Shown here: piece by piece, positions 31,417-42,639 of the stretch
How the letters are laid out: each line of letters begins with the position of its first letter
How positions within the stretch are numbered: the first letter of the stretch is position 1
Assembly (NCBI GenBank): GCA_029891345.1
Contig: CM056995.1
Span: forward strand, 218,826,275-218,890,274
Source: Dryococelus australis
Lineage: Eukaryota; Arthropoda; Insecta; Phasmatodea; Phasmatidae
Direction: 5' to 3'
Length of the DNA stretch: 64,000 nt
Program-made: the position numbers and the translations under genes
The notes under the pieces: generated by a model
Told to the model about the DNA's origin: nothing
Databases searched by the model: none
Seen by the model: the letters and a program-made list of their open reading frames with translations, nothing else

Positions 31417-33514
31417 ATGTCCATATTCCCTGGACCAACAAACTTGGATTATTCAACTGCTTTGAAAAATGTTTTTGAAAGACAAAAAATATTAACTTAT
31501 AACGAATACTTACTGCAAAAGCCGCAAATATTTTCTCATGTGTACGTAGAAATTCGGCAAGATGTAGAGTTACAAAAGGCAAACTTGGATTTTTTTTATT
31601 TCTGCTATCAGGTTCGTCTTAAAGGTGGAAAACGATTCTACGATGCATCTTGATGCAATATGCATTATCCACGGGGAAAAACTTGTACATCTCGAGATGT
31701 CCCTAAAATATTCAAGAGTGGTAATTCAGATGTGATTGCGTGCCGAGGATCATGTTTTCCAACCAAATATTCCGAATCGAAATATCACAGATCAAATAAC
31801 TATTGAAGCGACCGTTGCGATGCATGTATGTCGGTTCATCAAGAAGCTTCCTGTTGGGAATAGATAATTACTGGCCCGTAAAAGAAGGCACGCTTATTCC
31901 ACACGTAAATACGATACGAACTGGTTTCCACATCGATTCTTCGCCATATATGACAGAGATGGGTGATAAAACAATACACTTTCGTCTAAACACGTATTAT
32001 TGCGATAATTTTATCATGTCTCTGGCGGGTGACAAATTAACAGACCATTTAGATAGTAAAATTATAGGTTTTTCAATTGGAAAATACTTATACATTACTA
32101 TGTAAAGAGCCTGCTAGTACCACCAACGGGACCAACGCCCGATTACATTGCGGAATGGAGTAACCTCGTCAATCACGAGGCATTCTGCATAAATCCATAC
32201 ATTAAACTCAGCGACATGGGTATCACAGAAAAAACACAGAGACATTTATTTTGAACCATAGAGTATGGGGGAGGGTATAGGCTTGTGGAGCCTTTGATAC
32301 TGACACGCGATGTCGAATCCATAGTTTCCGATAAAGATACTCGGGTTCGAATTGGACCGCAAGCCGATTCGGTGCCATATCACTTGAAATATATAGATAA
32401 TGGTAAATGGCAAATCGACTAAAATCAATTGCTCGGTTTAATGGGTTGTATCCCGACCAAATATCCTGATGATTTATACAATACAGAAGATATTTCCGAC
32501 ATAATTACCGATATTATAACCTCTTGCATCCAAGGATTGGGTAGTAATGAGTTCCTACTGCAATTATTCGGTGAGGTCGGTCTGAATATGGTTCTCTAGA
32601 CCCTAGTCAAACACATCGGACCCACAATGATCGAAACGGGTGTAAAGTTCTTGAATCGTCAGTTGGGAATTTATTTATTCAGAGCCTTGACGAAAGAATT
32701 TGTTACAAGAGCTGTGATATTGACTGCTTTGAAAATGGTGGGATTTGCCGTTAGAGCATTTGCTGCAGTATCTCTTCCTTGGGTGCCCATACTTGATGTT
32801 GTATTGATCATGACTGCAGTCGCCGATGTGTTTTTGACCATATTCGATCCATTCAACTTGCAAAACCTACAAAGTCAAGATTACTTAGATGATATATCAA
32901 AGCTGGAATTGGAATTAAAACAAAAGATTTGGGGTTTTTGACAGATGGAATATACACCGGTATGTTCGTGATGACGTGGAAGAACACGCACGAAGAGTTG
33001 TCGATTTAGCGAATCATGTTTCCATCCAACCATCTTCTATCGAAAATGATGCAGACACTGGTAAATTAGCCGCATTAAAAAAAAAACCATATTTAACCCA
33101 CCTACTACGGGTATTCATTCTACTAAAGTAGTAAAAGATGACGATTTTACAACATTATTGCAATTTCGTTTACAATACCTACTAGCCCTCAAATTCAACT
33201 CGAAAGGATCTCGTATCGATTGGAACAATTTGGGCGGCAATGATGATCATACGATGTTGTTAAATCAAATGAAAACTTTTAGTGCACAAAATCCAGATCA
33301 TGTTTTGGACTTTATACTCTATACATCAAAAATGAACTCTCTAATAATAATGATCGATAGAGGATTGTGTTTGCAGGGGATTTCGATACAAATCTCGGGA
33401 ATAACTGCATTTTCATCAATAAAACAATACATTTCTTTATGGTATCAGTTATTGTATTTGCACTGGCGACTTTTATACAAATATCTACCTTTTATCAAAA
33501 TTTATAATAGGTAA
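31417..33514 (+). pseudogene. p74: P74 / PIF-0 per os infectivity factor, broken
   Basis: The gene spans about 699 codons, the usual P74 size, from ATG 31,417 to TAA 33,514. Recognisable parts in order are an N-terminal region with conserved cysteines (about 31,690-31,850), a middle with HFRLNTYYCDNF (near 31,979), then TGPTPDYIAEWSNLVNHEAF (near 32,130), and a hydrophobic part LDVVLIMTAVADVFLTIFDP (near 32,800). The C-terminal part is aromatic-rich. P74 anchors the PIF entry complex in the occlusion-derived virion envelope. Breaks are TGA 31,651, shifts near 31,800 and 32,101, TGA 32,252, TAA 32,420, TAG 32,597, TGA 32,939, shifts at 32,940-32,970 and in the A-run near 33,080. All three stop codons occur, so the gene is dead. 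Confidence 0.8.
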
Positions 33515-33529
33515 ATTGAGAGACTTTCT

Positions 33530-33950
33530 TAATCGTCAGTTCTTCGTCCGAAGGTAGATGTAACAAGTCATAGAGTTTATCAGGTGAGTACTTTGTGTGA
33601 TGTAAATATCGATCCTTGGCTAATTCGAAAATCTCGCGAACTGTGTTCACATATACCTTTTTAGTTTTTTTTATATAGCTTTCTTAATGAAGGTAAAGAA
33701 ATATCCATCTTATTTGCACGATAAACCATTTTTCGTCAGCCTATCGATGAAAAGGGCAATTGATTCATTGTCATCCTTATTTCCGACTTTGTTATGAGTC
33801 ATTCTGGTCGACTCTGCGATAGTGTTGACATTAATTTTCGTAGCCAACAGGAGCGCTTTGATGTGTTTCTTTACTTACACCAACTACAAGTTTGCTACAA
33901 CACTCTGAATACCACACTATGTATACCAAGAGAGAAAAAAAAATTTAAAG
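33530..33950 (-). pseudogene. unrecognised viral protein fragment, broken
   Basis: On the minus strand a coherent stretch (KKHIKALLLATKINVNTIAE, MTHNKVGNKDDNESIALFID) runs from about 33,870 to 33,700. After TAA and a shift it continues as VNTVREIFELAKDRYLHHTK and KLYDLLHLPSDEELTIKKVS to the stop near 33,510. This makes about 130 codons. Convergent with P74. No family is recognised. Confidence 0.4.
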
Positions 33951-34299
33951 ATTATTTTTTTATTATATTTTTTCAATAATGATGCATAAAAGAATGCAAT
34001 ATATTTTTAAAAATATTAATATTATTATGATTTTTATAATCGTCGTTATCTGTGTTATTTGCATAGACACGATAGTCATGAGGGTCGGCATAATCATACA
34101 TTTTAAAAAAATTTGCCAATCGAAGGTGTTTTATAAATTTTCGTTTCCCAATTGCAGCTTCTCTTTGTGTCCATCTTAAGTGTTTAAAGTAGCAGTAGCA
34201 GTTTTAGTTTTCAAAACATTTGCATTTTCAATCAAATTGTTAAAAAGTATAACTTTTTTCAGCAGCTGCTAATATCTCGGCAGCCGCCATGTCTTACTG

Positions 34300-34933
34300 T
34301 TATTGAGTGCCTTCGAGCACAACACAACTTACGACCTCATCAAAAAGGTCAAAATTACTGTTTTCTTTCACCCGAAAATTGTTTTTGAAGTAAAAGGTGT
34401 TATTTGTAATACCTAAAATATCTTTTAAATCTATGTTGTTTTCATGAAAGTATAATATTATGTATAGCGGGTGGCCGTAAAGTTTTTTTCCCCCCAGGTT
34501 GATGGATAAAAATTTTGTAGGAAGATTGTCTACATACTTTATATGGGGTGCTAAAATACCCTTTTTACCCGAATTTTCTATTTGAGTTTCCTCTTCTATT
34601 ATTCGTACTAGATTTATTTCTTTCAAATTAAAATATACTTTCTGGCGAATATTTTTATTGCTGTATTTCGATTTAGAAAAAAACACGCACTGTAGAATTG
34701 TTATATTTTGCACAAATATTTACCCAAAGAATTCCTAAAGGTGGTTCATATTCCTCAGACTCCCAACGTATAACCACAATGTATGGTATATCATCAACGA
34801 CATTACAGTTGGGAAAGGGATTGAAGGAATTGTAACAAACACACATCTGACTCGTTTTTGGCGCCCTGATCAACTCTTGGTTGAATGTGTCGAGATTACT
34901 TGTTGCATATAAATTCGAAGGATATTTGATCAT
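34300..34933 (-). pseudogene. unrecognised viral protein, one frameshift
   Basis: The frame 34933-34673 (ATG 34,933) and the frame 34713-34300 overlap by about 40 bases and join into one protein of about 211 codons with a single shift near 34,685. The first part has several cysteines (MCVCYNSFNPFPNC) and an E/P-rich stretch. The second has KKLYGHPLYIILYFHENNID. About 110 bases between this stop and 34,190 show no gene. Confidence 0.45.
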
Positions 34934-34962
34934 ATATTACGTGGTTAAAATAGTATATCCTT

Positions 34963-35385
34963 TTAAACGCGCGAGCCTATCGTACCGCAAAATTTTGCAT
35001 GCGAAATAGAAATAACATTTTCACCAATAGTTAGTATGGGTTTCCTTGTCGAATCCACATACACCATAATTTTATAATTTATACCATGACAACCATTGAT
35101 GTAAATGCTATCTGAACTATTTCCTCTCTCAATATCTTTAATTATTTTACTCGAACTAGATACCAATAAAAAATTCAACATTTTATTATAATGATGGATT
35201 TCATCGTAATATGCATTTAATTTATATTTCTTCAGATCGGCAATGCTGGCAATTACAACCTTGTTATAGAAAGCAGTTGGATAATTTTTCATAAATTTCA
35301 ATATGGTATTGAAGGAAGCTATCGAAATTTCATGTATAAAGTAAATTATAATAGTTAGTATTTCATTGTCCAAATTTGAATTTAG
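34963..35385 (-). CDS. unrecognised viral protein, largely intact
   Basis: The frame is clean for 136 codons from 35,373 to 34,963 and can be extended slightly upstream (SQLNSNLDN). It contains a hydrophobic start (EILTIIIYFIHEISI) and a C-terminal part with CHGINYKIMVYVDSTRKPIL. It may be its own gene or the end of the large gene at 35,390-38,207. No family is recognised. Confidence 0.4.
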   Translation of the reverse strand, partial: LNSNLDNEILTIIIYFIHEISIASFNTILKFMKNYPTAFYNKVVIASIADLKKYKLNAYYDEIHHYNKMLNFLLVSSSSKIIKDIERGNSSDSIYINGCHGINYKIMVYVDSTRKPILTIGENVISISHAKFCGTIGSRV

Positions 35386-35389
35386 CTGC

Positions 35390-38207
35390 GAATTAAACTA
35401 GTTCTAACTTTGTTGATCTCCACAAAATAAATATGCCACATCCCCACGGTTATTGTTATGTGTATTTGGGGTATTAGACTTGAACAACTCGCAAATCTCT
35501 TCGATAAATTGTAAATTATCTACATACGATTCAGCAGTAAATTTCAAGGTTTTGCTATCTAAAACCAATTTGCCCTCTTCGGACGTGCCAGAGTTTTTGT
35601 GAAATAAAATTTTTGTGTTTGCACCATCCTCAAATTACAAACAATCGTTTAGAACTTCGAAGGAAGCATTTGAAATGATGACGACGCTCCTTTGAATATT
35701 TCCAACGACTTGGAAACCGTTATTTTCGTTAAATAAATTGGTTAGATCTTTTTTTTGAAAACGATACCGCTATCTCCCGTAAATGAATCGATAATCTTCA
35801 CCACTAGTGTGTATTTTCCATCAGGCATGGCTTCTAAGTACTTGCTCAAATAATACACATCAGATAAAAATTGCTTTGAATAGTACTATTCGATGAAAAT
35901 ATTGTTCGTGATTGTCATGCGTGTTGTTAATGTTTATTTTCCCCCGATTTTTATCCTCGTAAATGGCAGAAATCCCTGGAATACCAACAAAGGATGAGAG
36001 GTTTACGACATAATGTCAACCATCAATCGCACTCTACATATATTCAGCATTTGATGGAAATTGTTCGTTCACCGAAGGTTTATATAAAGATGCCATGACC
36101 ATAAAATCATTGTTGGCATTCGCATATTTTTTAGGGTTTTCAGTAATGACAAATCGTAGTGTTTTATTATTCGACCTGGTCGTTTGGACAATCGCTTCGT
36201 TTTTGTTTCTGTCGTAGAGCAGGGATGTGTTTAGATCTCCTATACAAATGTATTGATACATGGAACTATTGGCTGTGGTGCGCATTTTATACGAAACACC
36301 GGTAAGTTGTATATTTAGTTGATTTTCCTGAAAATTATCGTTTAGCCTAGCCATCATAACAAAAATGGGCGTGTATTTGGTCCATCGGCTTTTAAATGTG
36401 GCCAAATTCATCACCAAAACGCGGACAAATTGTTTGGAAACATTGCGAAAAAGATGACAATTAGAGAACGCGTAAGTGTCGCAAAGTAATTGATTAACCC
36501 ATCATTCGAGTTTAACGAATTTCGCATTTTATTGATAGCTAATACATGAACTTTCCTACGATCCACCAACATTAAATCCTGATTGTTTACTATGTGCTAG
36601 TTCAAATCGACTGGTGAATAAACAGCTTCCCTCGAGGATTCAAACACCCCCGCTTGAATATTTTGCTCTTAGTTATTTGGTTCTAACGAAAATATAACAT
36701 TAGCTGTACTTACATCCAAAGCCAAAATTTTTGACTTGTTTAAAATTAATTTGGAAAAACCAGTTACTAATGTATTAGTAAAAGGAGCGGAGGAAGAAGA
36801 GGAGGGCGAGGATGACGGGTAGGAAAACTGGAAACTTTGATCATCGTTTAGTCGCTTAGAAACCGACATATTTTTTGGATGGCATATCATAAAATAATGT
36901 GTGTTTGAAAGAACAAATATTTCGTGCTGATATTGCGCATTTGAAATGTATTTTTTGATCCTGGATTGTCCATAAGAGATGCTGAATTGTTTTCGACTTG
37001 AAACAAAAAGGTAATGTTGTACTTGTTGATCAATTCCATCGCCTCTCCTATTAAAAACTCTGAAGCAGATCGAATGATTGCAAAATACTGGTATTTATTA
37101 GGATTCATATCTGTATATTCAATTTCGTCATTCACCATGATAGTTTTTGTATTTGATATTCGATTGTAATTTTGAAATTTCAAAGAAGAATCTACAGTAT
37201 AACTACGAGAGGGATAAATGTACGAATAGTTTCCAGATGGAACATAAACAATGATGTGTTCTTCTTTTAACCTATCGAGAACAGGAATTTGAGCCACGTT
37301 GAATGCTAGTGATGTAGAACTATCGATCACTTCTTTGACCAAATCGTTATCTGGTGTCACAACTACATTATTCTTTAAGTTATTTGGCACGACGAAAATG
37401 AAATTATTTTGTTGCTTGAAATACTCGCCGGGAAGGTTTATCAAATTAGTATCGGATTTATAAAACTGAGACGCGTATTTGAAAAATAACAAGTGCTTAT
37501 TTGAAAGGTGTAAGTTATTAATGATTTGTGCTGCCAACCAATCATTGTTTTTATCGAGAACGGAAATTAACAATTTTCCCAATTCATTATTGTGTTGTAA
37601 GTGAATCTTTTTATCCGTGTCTCAAACGTTTTCGCCACAGTTGCTTTGTTAGTAAATTTTATGATATTTGGTGTTCGAATTTTACCCTTGATATATGATT
37701 TGACTGCCGCCGTAGTTTGAGCATCCAACCCGTAGGTAAAATCACTATCGATTTGGCTGATGGTGGACATCAATCGTTGTCAAGTGACCACGTTTTTAAA
37801 TTTAATAATCGAATTATTTGCGTTCGTGTAGTTCATCACGAAAACTATGTATCCATCAAAATCGTATTTTACACATTTACCCGATTTAGAGACAACATCC
37901 TGCATCAAACTGGTTAAATATACACTCTCACGAGGTTGTAAGTTTTTCGCAAATATCGCGAATCCTTCTGTATATAAATTATCCGGAAGTTTTCCCTCAA
38001 ATTTTGAAAAAAAGTATAGTCATTCAATGATGGTAAATTTTGTAAACTGTATATAAAGTTTTTATAATCGGTTAATTTTATCATGTTAATAAGAAAAAAA
38101 TGTTTCGAATATTCATTTGTTAGACTTTCTGACATTGTAAAAGGCCCTTTTTTTAAATTGGCACCACCTAAATTGTTATTTTTTTGGAAACTCTGCGAAC
38201 TTCCCAT
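35390..38207 (-). pseudogene. large N-myristoylated-type virion protein candidate, broken
   Basis: The start is MGSSQSF at 38,205-38,207, a good N-myristoylation signal (M-G-x-x-x-S). Collinear minus-strand frames follow: 38207-37914, a stretch with DFDGYIVFVMNYTNANNSII, 37773-37567, 37582-36887 (231 clean residues), 36890-36669 with a serine run, 36417-36034 and a final part to 35,400. Frames change at about 37,920, 37,575, 36,890, 36,420 and 35,750. Read as one gene it has about 930 codons, but two adjacent genes are possible, the second from about 36,890. Size and myristoylation suggest a tegument or capsid-associated protein. No family is recognised. Confidence 0.4.
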
Positions 38208-38570
38208 ATTTTAATATAGAGTCTTATATGCCAAAAAAATACATTGCCTTCTTTTTTGCAACACATAGCCCTTTTATTTACACTATACCGAACTAAAAAA
38301 AATATTGGTTTGAATTTTGATGGATAAAAAAATGTACTATAAAACGTTCAGTTTGTAAGTAACTTTGTTTATTATACCGGTATCATCCACGGTGAAAGGT
38401 TTAAAATATCACAATGGTAATCTTTATTTTTTGGCTGTTCCTTGAAAATCTTCTAAGCAAACATACAAATTTATTTCACGGATCAATACCTTTGGAAAAA
38501 TCGTCAAGCATAAATTACGAGAGAAGCATGGCCTTCCAGATAAACGAGACTGGAGTGTTGTTTTAGAGAT

Positions 38571-40165
38571 TTGTTGAGTAGTAATGAAATGTGTTTATGG
38601 GCGCAACAAATTCCACGTGAAAATCCCGAGGACAAGTTAATTACCGTTATATATTCATCGAATTCCGAACCGAAAGCTGTGGAAACCACGACAAATTTTA
38701 TGTCGGCAAAGTTAACTCTTTCAATGGCACAAGAACTTGTTAAAACAACTTTATTTACATGGCTCGATGAGAATGATGGTGAGTTGGCTACACTTAAATA
38801 CATAATGTTAAATGGTCCTGCCGGCAGTGGGAAATCTACAATATTTCTTTTTTTTTTCTCGAAGAAAAATATACAGAGTTTTTTACACGACCCCGCAACA
38901 CTTTCTACTGCGAAATATTTGTCGACAGATGAAACTAGCAAATGATTTAACATTATCGAGTCTCCTAATTCGGTTGATTAAATTTAGTTACTATGAGTAT
39001 TTGAAATTCATGCAGTTCTGGCCACTGATTGATCTTGACAAAATATCTACAGTGGTACAAGAATTGACCAAGTTTTGCGATATCGGATACAACATGGCTT
39101 AGTTTTTTTGTGGAATGCAACAACGACTATTCAATTTCCTTCGACGCATGCATTGTTTTATTTGTTGACGAATACAGTATGATCAGAGCATGTCTAGCAA
39201 AATTTATAGTTGAACTTTTCGAAATGGTGAAGCACACTTTTAGTAAATTATTGATTTATTTTGTAGCGATCAGTATCAGCTAAAGCCGTTTGTGACAAAC
39301 AAACCCAATGACATATCGCTTATTCGTGAACTATGCGGTGATAATTTTTTCGTTACCACACAGTTTAGGAACATGGATTCGACATACCAGGAATTTCTGA
39401 CAACTTTAAATACTGCTCCGAATTGGAAGAAACTACTTACACGTCATTTCGGCGTACACAATTGTAACGTGAGTTGTTTCACTCTGGATTTTGAGTGTCT
39501 GATAGAGTTGTTGGCAACTCTGCTTGAGCCGAAAATTAAAATGGCTTCACGTTTGGTACTCAACGCAATTTCAGTTTAAGTGTGTCGATTGCTGTTCTCG
39601 CTCAAATAAAAAAATTTCTAAAGGAATGTAGCTGCCGACTTGACGTGACTGAGCTGGACAAACAGAGTATTTTCAAAAATCGGCCCCGGTTCACTTCGAT
39701 TTTCTTTTTAAACGATAAAAAAACATTGATAACAGAGAAGAATGAAAATCTCAAACCCGCCTACTTGCCGCTAATCGTTGGTGTTCCCTACTGCAGTTTA
39801 ATTAATGGTCATGGAGTATGCTTCGGTGAAGTTTTGTATTATTTGGGACATGTTGGAGACGAAATACTCATGTGTGACAAGAAAAAAAACAACCTCTTTC
39901 TGATACTAAAATGTTTTTTCAAGATGAATCTCTATACGATATATAAATTTGCCTTTCAGCATGCATGTGAAGCTACTAAAAACAGTAAACTCTTGTTATA
40001 TGGTTTCCCAATTCAAATGACGTATGAAAATTCAGTCAGAGTAGTATAGGATTAACAATTGATAATGACATTTATGCAAATTTGATGGGATGTATGCTAG
40101 ATGAAATTTATGTAGTCTTATCCAGAACAACAAACAAGAGTAAATTGAAATTTATTCAAGTGTAA
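38571..40165 (+). pseudogene. Pif1-like SF1 DNA helicase (nudivirus helicase-2 type), broken
   Basis: Motifs appear in order: Walker A NGPAGSGKST (38,811-38,840), Walker B with VDEYSM (39,164-39,181), motif III DQYQLKPF (39,268-39,291), a glutamine/arginine motif FFVTTQFRNMDSTYQEFL (about 39,350-39,400), and near the end GLTIDND plus YVVLSRTT (about 40,050-40,130), the typical Pif1 motif V/VI. Frames change at a T-run near 38,850, around 39,100-39,265 and near 39,580, and a short stop cluster interrupts 40,048-40,060. The gene is about 530 codons. A Pif1-type second helicase occurs in nudiviruses and relatives, in addition to the main replicative helicase. Confidence 0.7.
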
Positions 40166-40321
40166 ATATTTTTTTGTTACTAATGTAAATACATCAATGA
40201 ATAAAAAAAATATTTTTTTCCTAACCTGTTGTGATTTTCTGTCTTTATCCATTTTTTTATCCTCCTTTTTCCAACCCTATGTGAAATATTTTTTTTGCAT
40301 ATTGTACTTGTATATAATACA

Positions 40322-40504
40322 ATGAATAAAAAAGAGCAAATATACGCATTTACCATTATAGGATCTATTTTATTAATTTGATTTTTAGGGTTTGTTTTAT
40401 AGAAATTTAAAAGTAAAATCAAAGGCTCGGTGAATACACAATTTGGTGCGAGTACATCTTTCGGAGGTGCTGCTAATTCAGGAGATGCAGCTGCCGGTAA
40501 TTAA
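40322..40504 (+). pseudogene. small single-pass membrane protein, two in-frame stops
   Basis: ATG 40,322 to TAA 40,504 gives 61 codons with one membrane segment (IYAFTIIGSILLI) interrupted by TGA and then TAG. The tail is a glycine/alanine/serine-rich stretch (FGASTSFGGAANSGDAAAGN). It starts a run of four plus-strand genes. Small G/A-rich membrane proteins occur in virions, but no family is recognised. Confidence 0.4.
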
Positions 40505-40522
40505 GTAAATTAGTATTACACA

Positions 40523-40750
40523 ATGAAAAAACCAATAATACCTTGTGATTTTATCTTTGCGATTAAAGAGTTGCTAAAGTTGAAGGCATGGAGAAAATTA
40601 AATAAAAACATGACGCATTCTGTATTTATGGAATCGGTTTAATTTATAGAACTAAATCCGCCGCTGTACTTGGATTTTTTACATCTGACAGTCATAATAA
40701 ATTTCTAGTATTTTTACGATTCCGTATTGAGGTTAAAAGGCGTTAATGAC
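40523..40750 (+). pseudogene. small unrecognised viral protein, broken
   Basis: ATG 40,523 opens MKKPIIPCDFIFAIKELLKL. A shift near 40,622 gives GIGLIYRTKSAAVLGFFTSD and a basic end (RFRIEVKRR) to TAA near 40,745. About 74 codons in all. It overlaps the start of the next gene by a few bases. Confidence 0.35.
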
Positions 40751-41396
40751 TGAACATGATAAACTTGCTTCTGAAATAAAATTTAAAATTTCGCAATTAA
40801 CCCACCGTTTAAATTTTCTATATCTTAAGTAGTGTACTATCCAACAAAATTTTTTGGACCCGCACATCACTCGCGAAAGTTATAACATATTTTTGAGAGA
40901 CGAGCAACATGCAGAAGATGATAATATTAAACAGTTGACGAAATTACTATACAAAGATAATTCCCTATCATTTCAAATTGAGGAGTTTAAGAATAAAGTT
41001 GGTTCTGTACAAGTACGAAAAAATATTCAATCGCTCGAAAAAAATTTATTTATTTTCAAATTACCACGAAAACGTATTGGCTGATGTAGAGACATTATGG
41101 GAGGGTGTTGCAAAGACAAACGATCCTCAAAAAATACATAAATCTATGAACATATTATCGATACCTTGAGTTATTCTCAAATTTTAGAAATAATGTCTGT
41201 ATTCCTCACTTACCTGTCAGTAAAATACTACGAAAACGCCATTCAAACATCGGTGTGGCAAGTATTTTATGGTTTACCCACAATTATTTACGATCCGAGC
41301 TCGGTCGTCATGACACCCGATGGACAGTTATATAACCGACAATCGCTCTATGTAATTTTGAGTTTTTTTTACTATCGTTTGCCAATATATAGATAA
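40746..41396 (+). pseudogene. unrecognised viral protein, broken
   Basis: From ATG 40,746 (MTEHDKLASEIKFKISQL) the frame crosses TAG near 40,830 and continues to 41,084. A +1 frame carries NVLADVETLWEGVAKTNDPQ, and the original frame resumes with LSYSQILEIMSVFLTYLSVK to 41,396. Two opposite shifts thus restore the frame over about 217 codons. The body is charged and probably helical and the end is hydrophobic. No family is recognised. Confidence 0.45.
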
Positions 41397-41398
41397 CT

Positions 41399-42083
41399 AT
41401 GAATAAAGGAAATAAACAACTCTATGTGGGATTTGGTCTACTCATAGTTAGTTTAATTATTGTAATTCCATTCGGTATATACATTTGGAAAAAAACACCA
41501 CAATTTTGACACCTCTGTAATAGAATTGGACGAGGAGGGTAGTGGGCTGGAAAGAAAAAACTACATCTCCACCACGACCGCATGATTTTACAAATACCAA
41601 CGAATCTAGTTTAACCGACGCAAAAATAGCATATATACAGTCATCAATAATCAAGCCCGGAGAGGCGAATATGATTCGTTTTAAAACGGCAAAGAGATAC
41701 ACTATGAATATTCCCAGAGGTGTATTTACTCGGCTAAAATTTAAGAATTTAAAAAGTTAAATTTCGGAGTATTTAATGCAATTTCCCTCCTTTTGGACGA
41801 ACATTCGCAAACTATATTCACGGTTCGTCAAAACGATAATGAAGATGGCCAAGTCAAGGGTTCGTTGGATGTCAATGAAATAAATTACAAAACTTTACTC
41901 GACCAACCACTAATTTACACTCAATTTTACATTGAATGGACTTTTGAAAATGGAATCGAATTAGTTTACGGGTCCGATAACAAACGAATCGTTATTGTAT
42001 CTCCCGAAGCATCCAGAAACCTCAAAGTGTTTTCAATCAGTTTCGTCACTAATGCGAAAACTATTTTGAAATTTGAAAAGTAA
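41399..42083 (+). pseudogene. N-terminally anchored viral envelope protein candidate, broken
   Basis: ATG 41,399 opens MNKGNKQLYVG followed by a strong membrane segment (LLIVSLIIVIPFGIYIW). Shifts near 41,507 and 41,560 lead to the frame 41,542-41,760, and a further shift to 41,793-42,083, which is clean and beta-rich (YTQFYIEWTFENGIELVYGS). About 228 codons. A signal anchor plus an ectodomain without cysteines fits an occlusion-derived virion envelope protein. This is the last gene I attribute to the virus. Confidence 0.45.
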
Positions 42084-42560
42084 TAAGCGAATGTTAAAAT
42101 GAAATATGTTTCATCAGTAGTTGTTGTGCTATTTGGTAACTTTCATAAACAAAAACTAACTCCTATTACCCGACTGCTGAGGTCGAGAGTGAGAGTCAAA
42201 CTGCTCTCTCATGAGTCCATCTCTTGTTTACATGAAAATGTTTTGAAAGTTAAAGTATAAACAAGTTTGCAATGAAACTTTCGTAATGATTACAGGAACA
42301 AAGCAAGCAGCGTTACATTTTAACATTTCGCATAAATCTAAGTTTAATTTTTTTTACACTTTGCCCATTTAATTGGCAATATCGTGCTAATATACCCTAG
42401 TCATTTTTTTTCCCATCTGAAATTAATCGTGTATGGGAAAATAAAATAAAAAAATCTTCTTATTCATATCATCAAGGTCGGTAAAACTCACAATGACGTA
42501 TATAGAAACTTACATTCCTTTTCGGGAAAAAAAAAAAAAAAAAAAAAAAATCCGCACATT
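42084..42560. other. gene-free junction between viral block and host-like region
   Basis: No frame of note is present. The stretch includes a run of 24 A at 42,527-42,550. It lies between the last virus-like gene and a gene with a canonical TATA promoter, so an edge of the viral insertion may be here. No target-site duplication could be identified by eye. Confidence 0.35.
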
Positions 42561-42565
42561 GCGTG

Positions 42566-42604
42566 TATAAAAACGAGACGATTGAACCAAGGAATCACAC
42601 TCGC
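42566..42604 (+). promoter_or_regulatory. TATA box and probable start region of the ankyrin gene
   Basis: TATAAAAA at 42,566-42,573 is followed about 25-30 bases later by ATCACACTCGC, which resembles an arthropod initiator (TCA-C/T). The coding repeat begins shortly after. This is the most conventional RNA polymerase II core promoter in the window. Confidence 0.5.
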
Positions 42605-42639
42605 TCTTTGCAAATCACAGAGTGAAGACACCATCAGAG

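Noticed and set aside
1..42083. Alternative genetic code explaining the in-frame stops
   Set aside because: TAA, TAG and TGA all occur inside the same genes, together with frameshifts, so reassignment of one codon cannot explain it.
42527..42550. Poly-A run as the tail of a retroposed gene
   Set aside because: It lies upstream of a TATA promoter, and no processed gene ends there on the plus strand.
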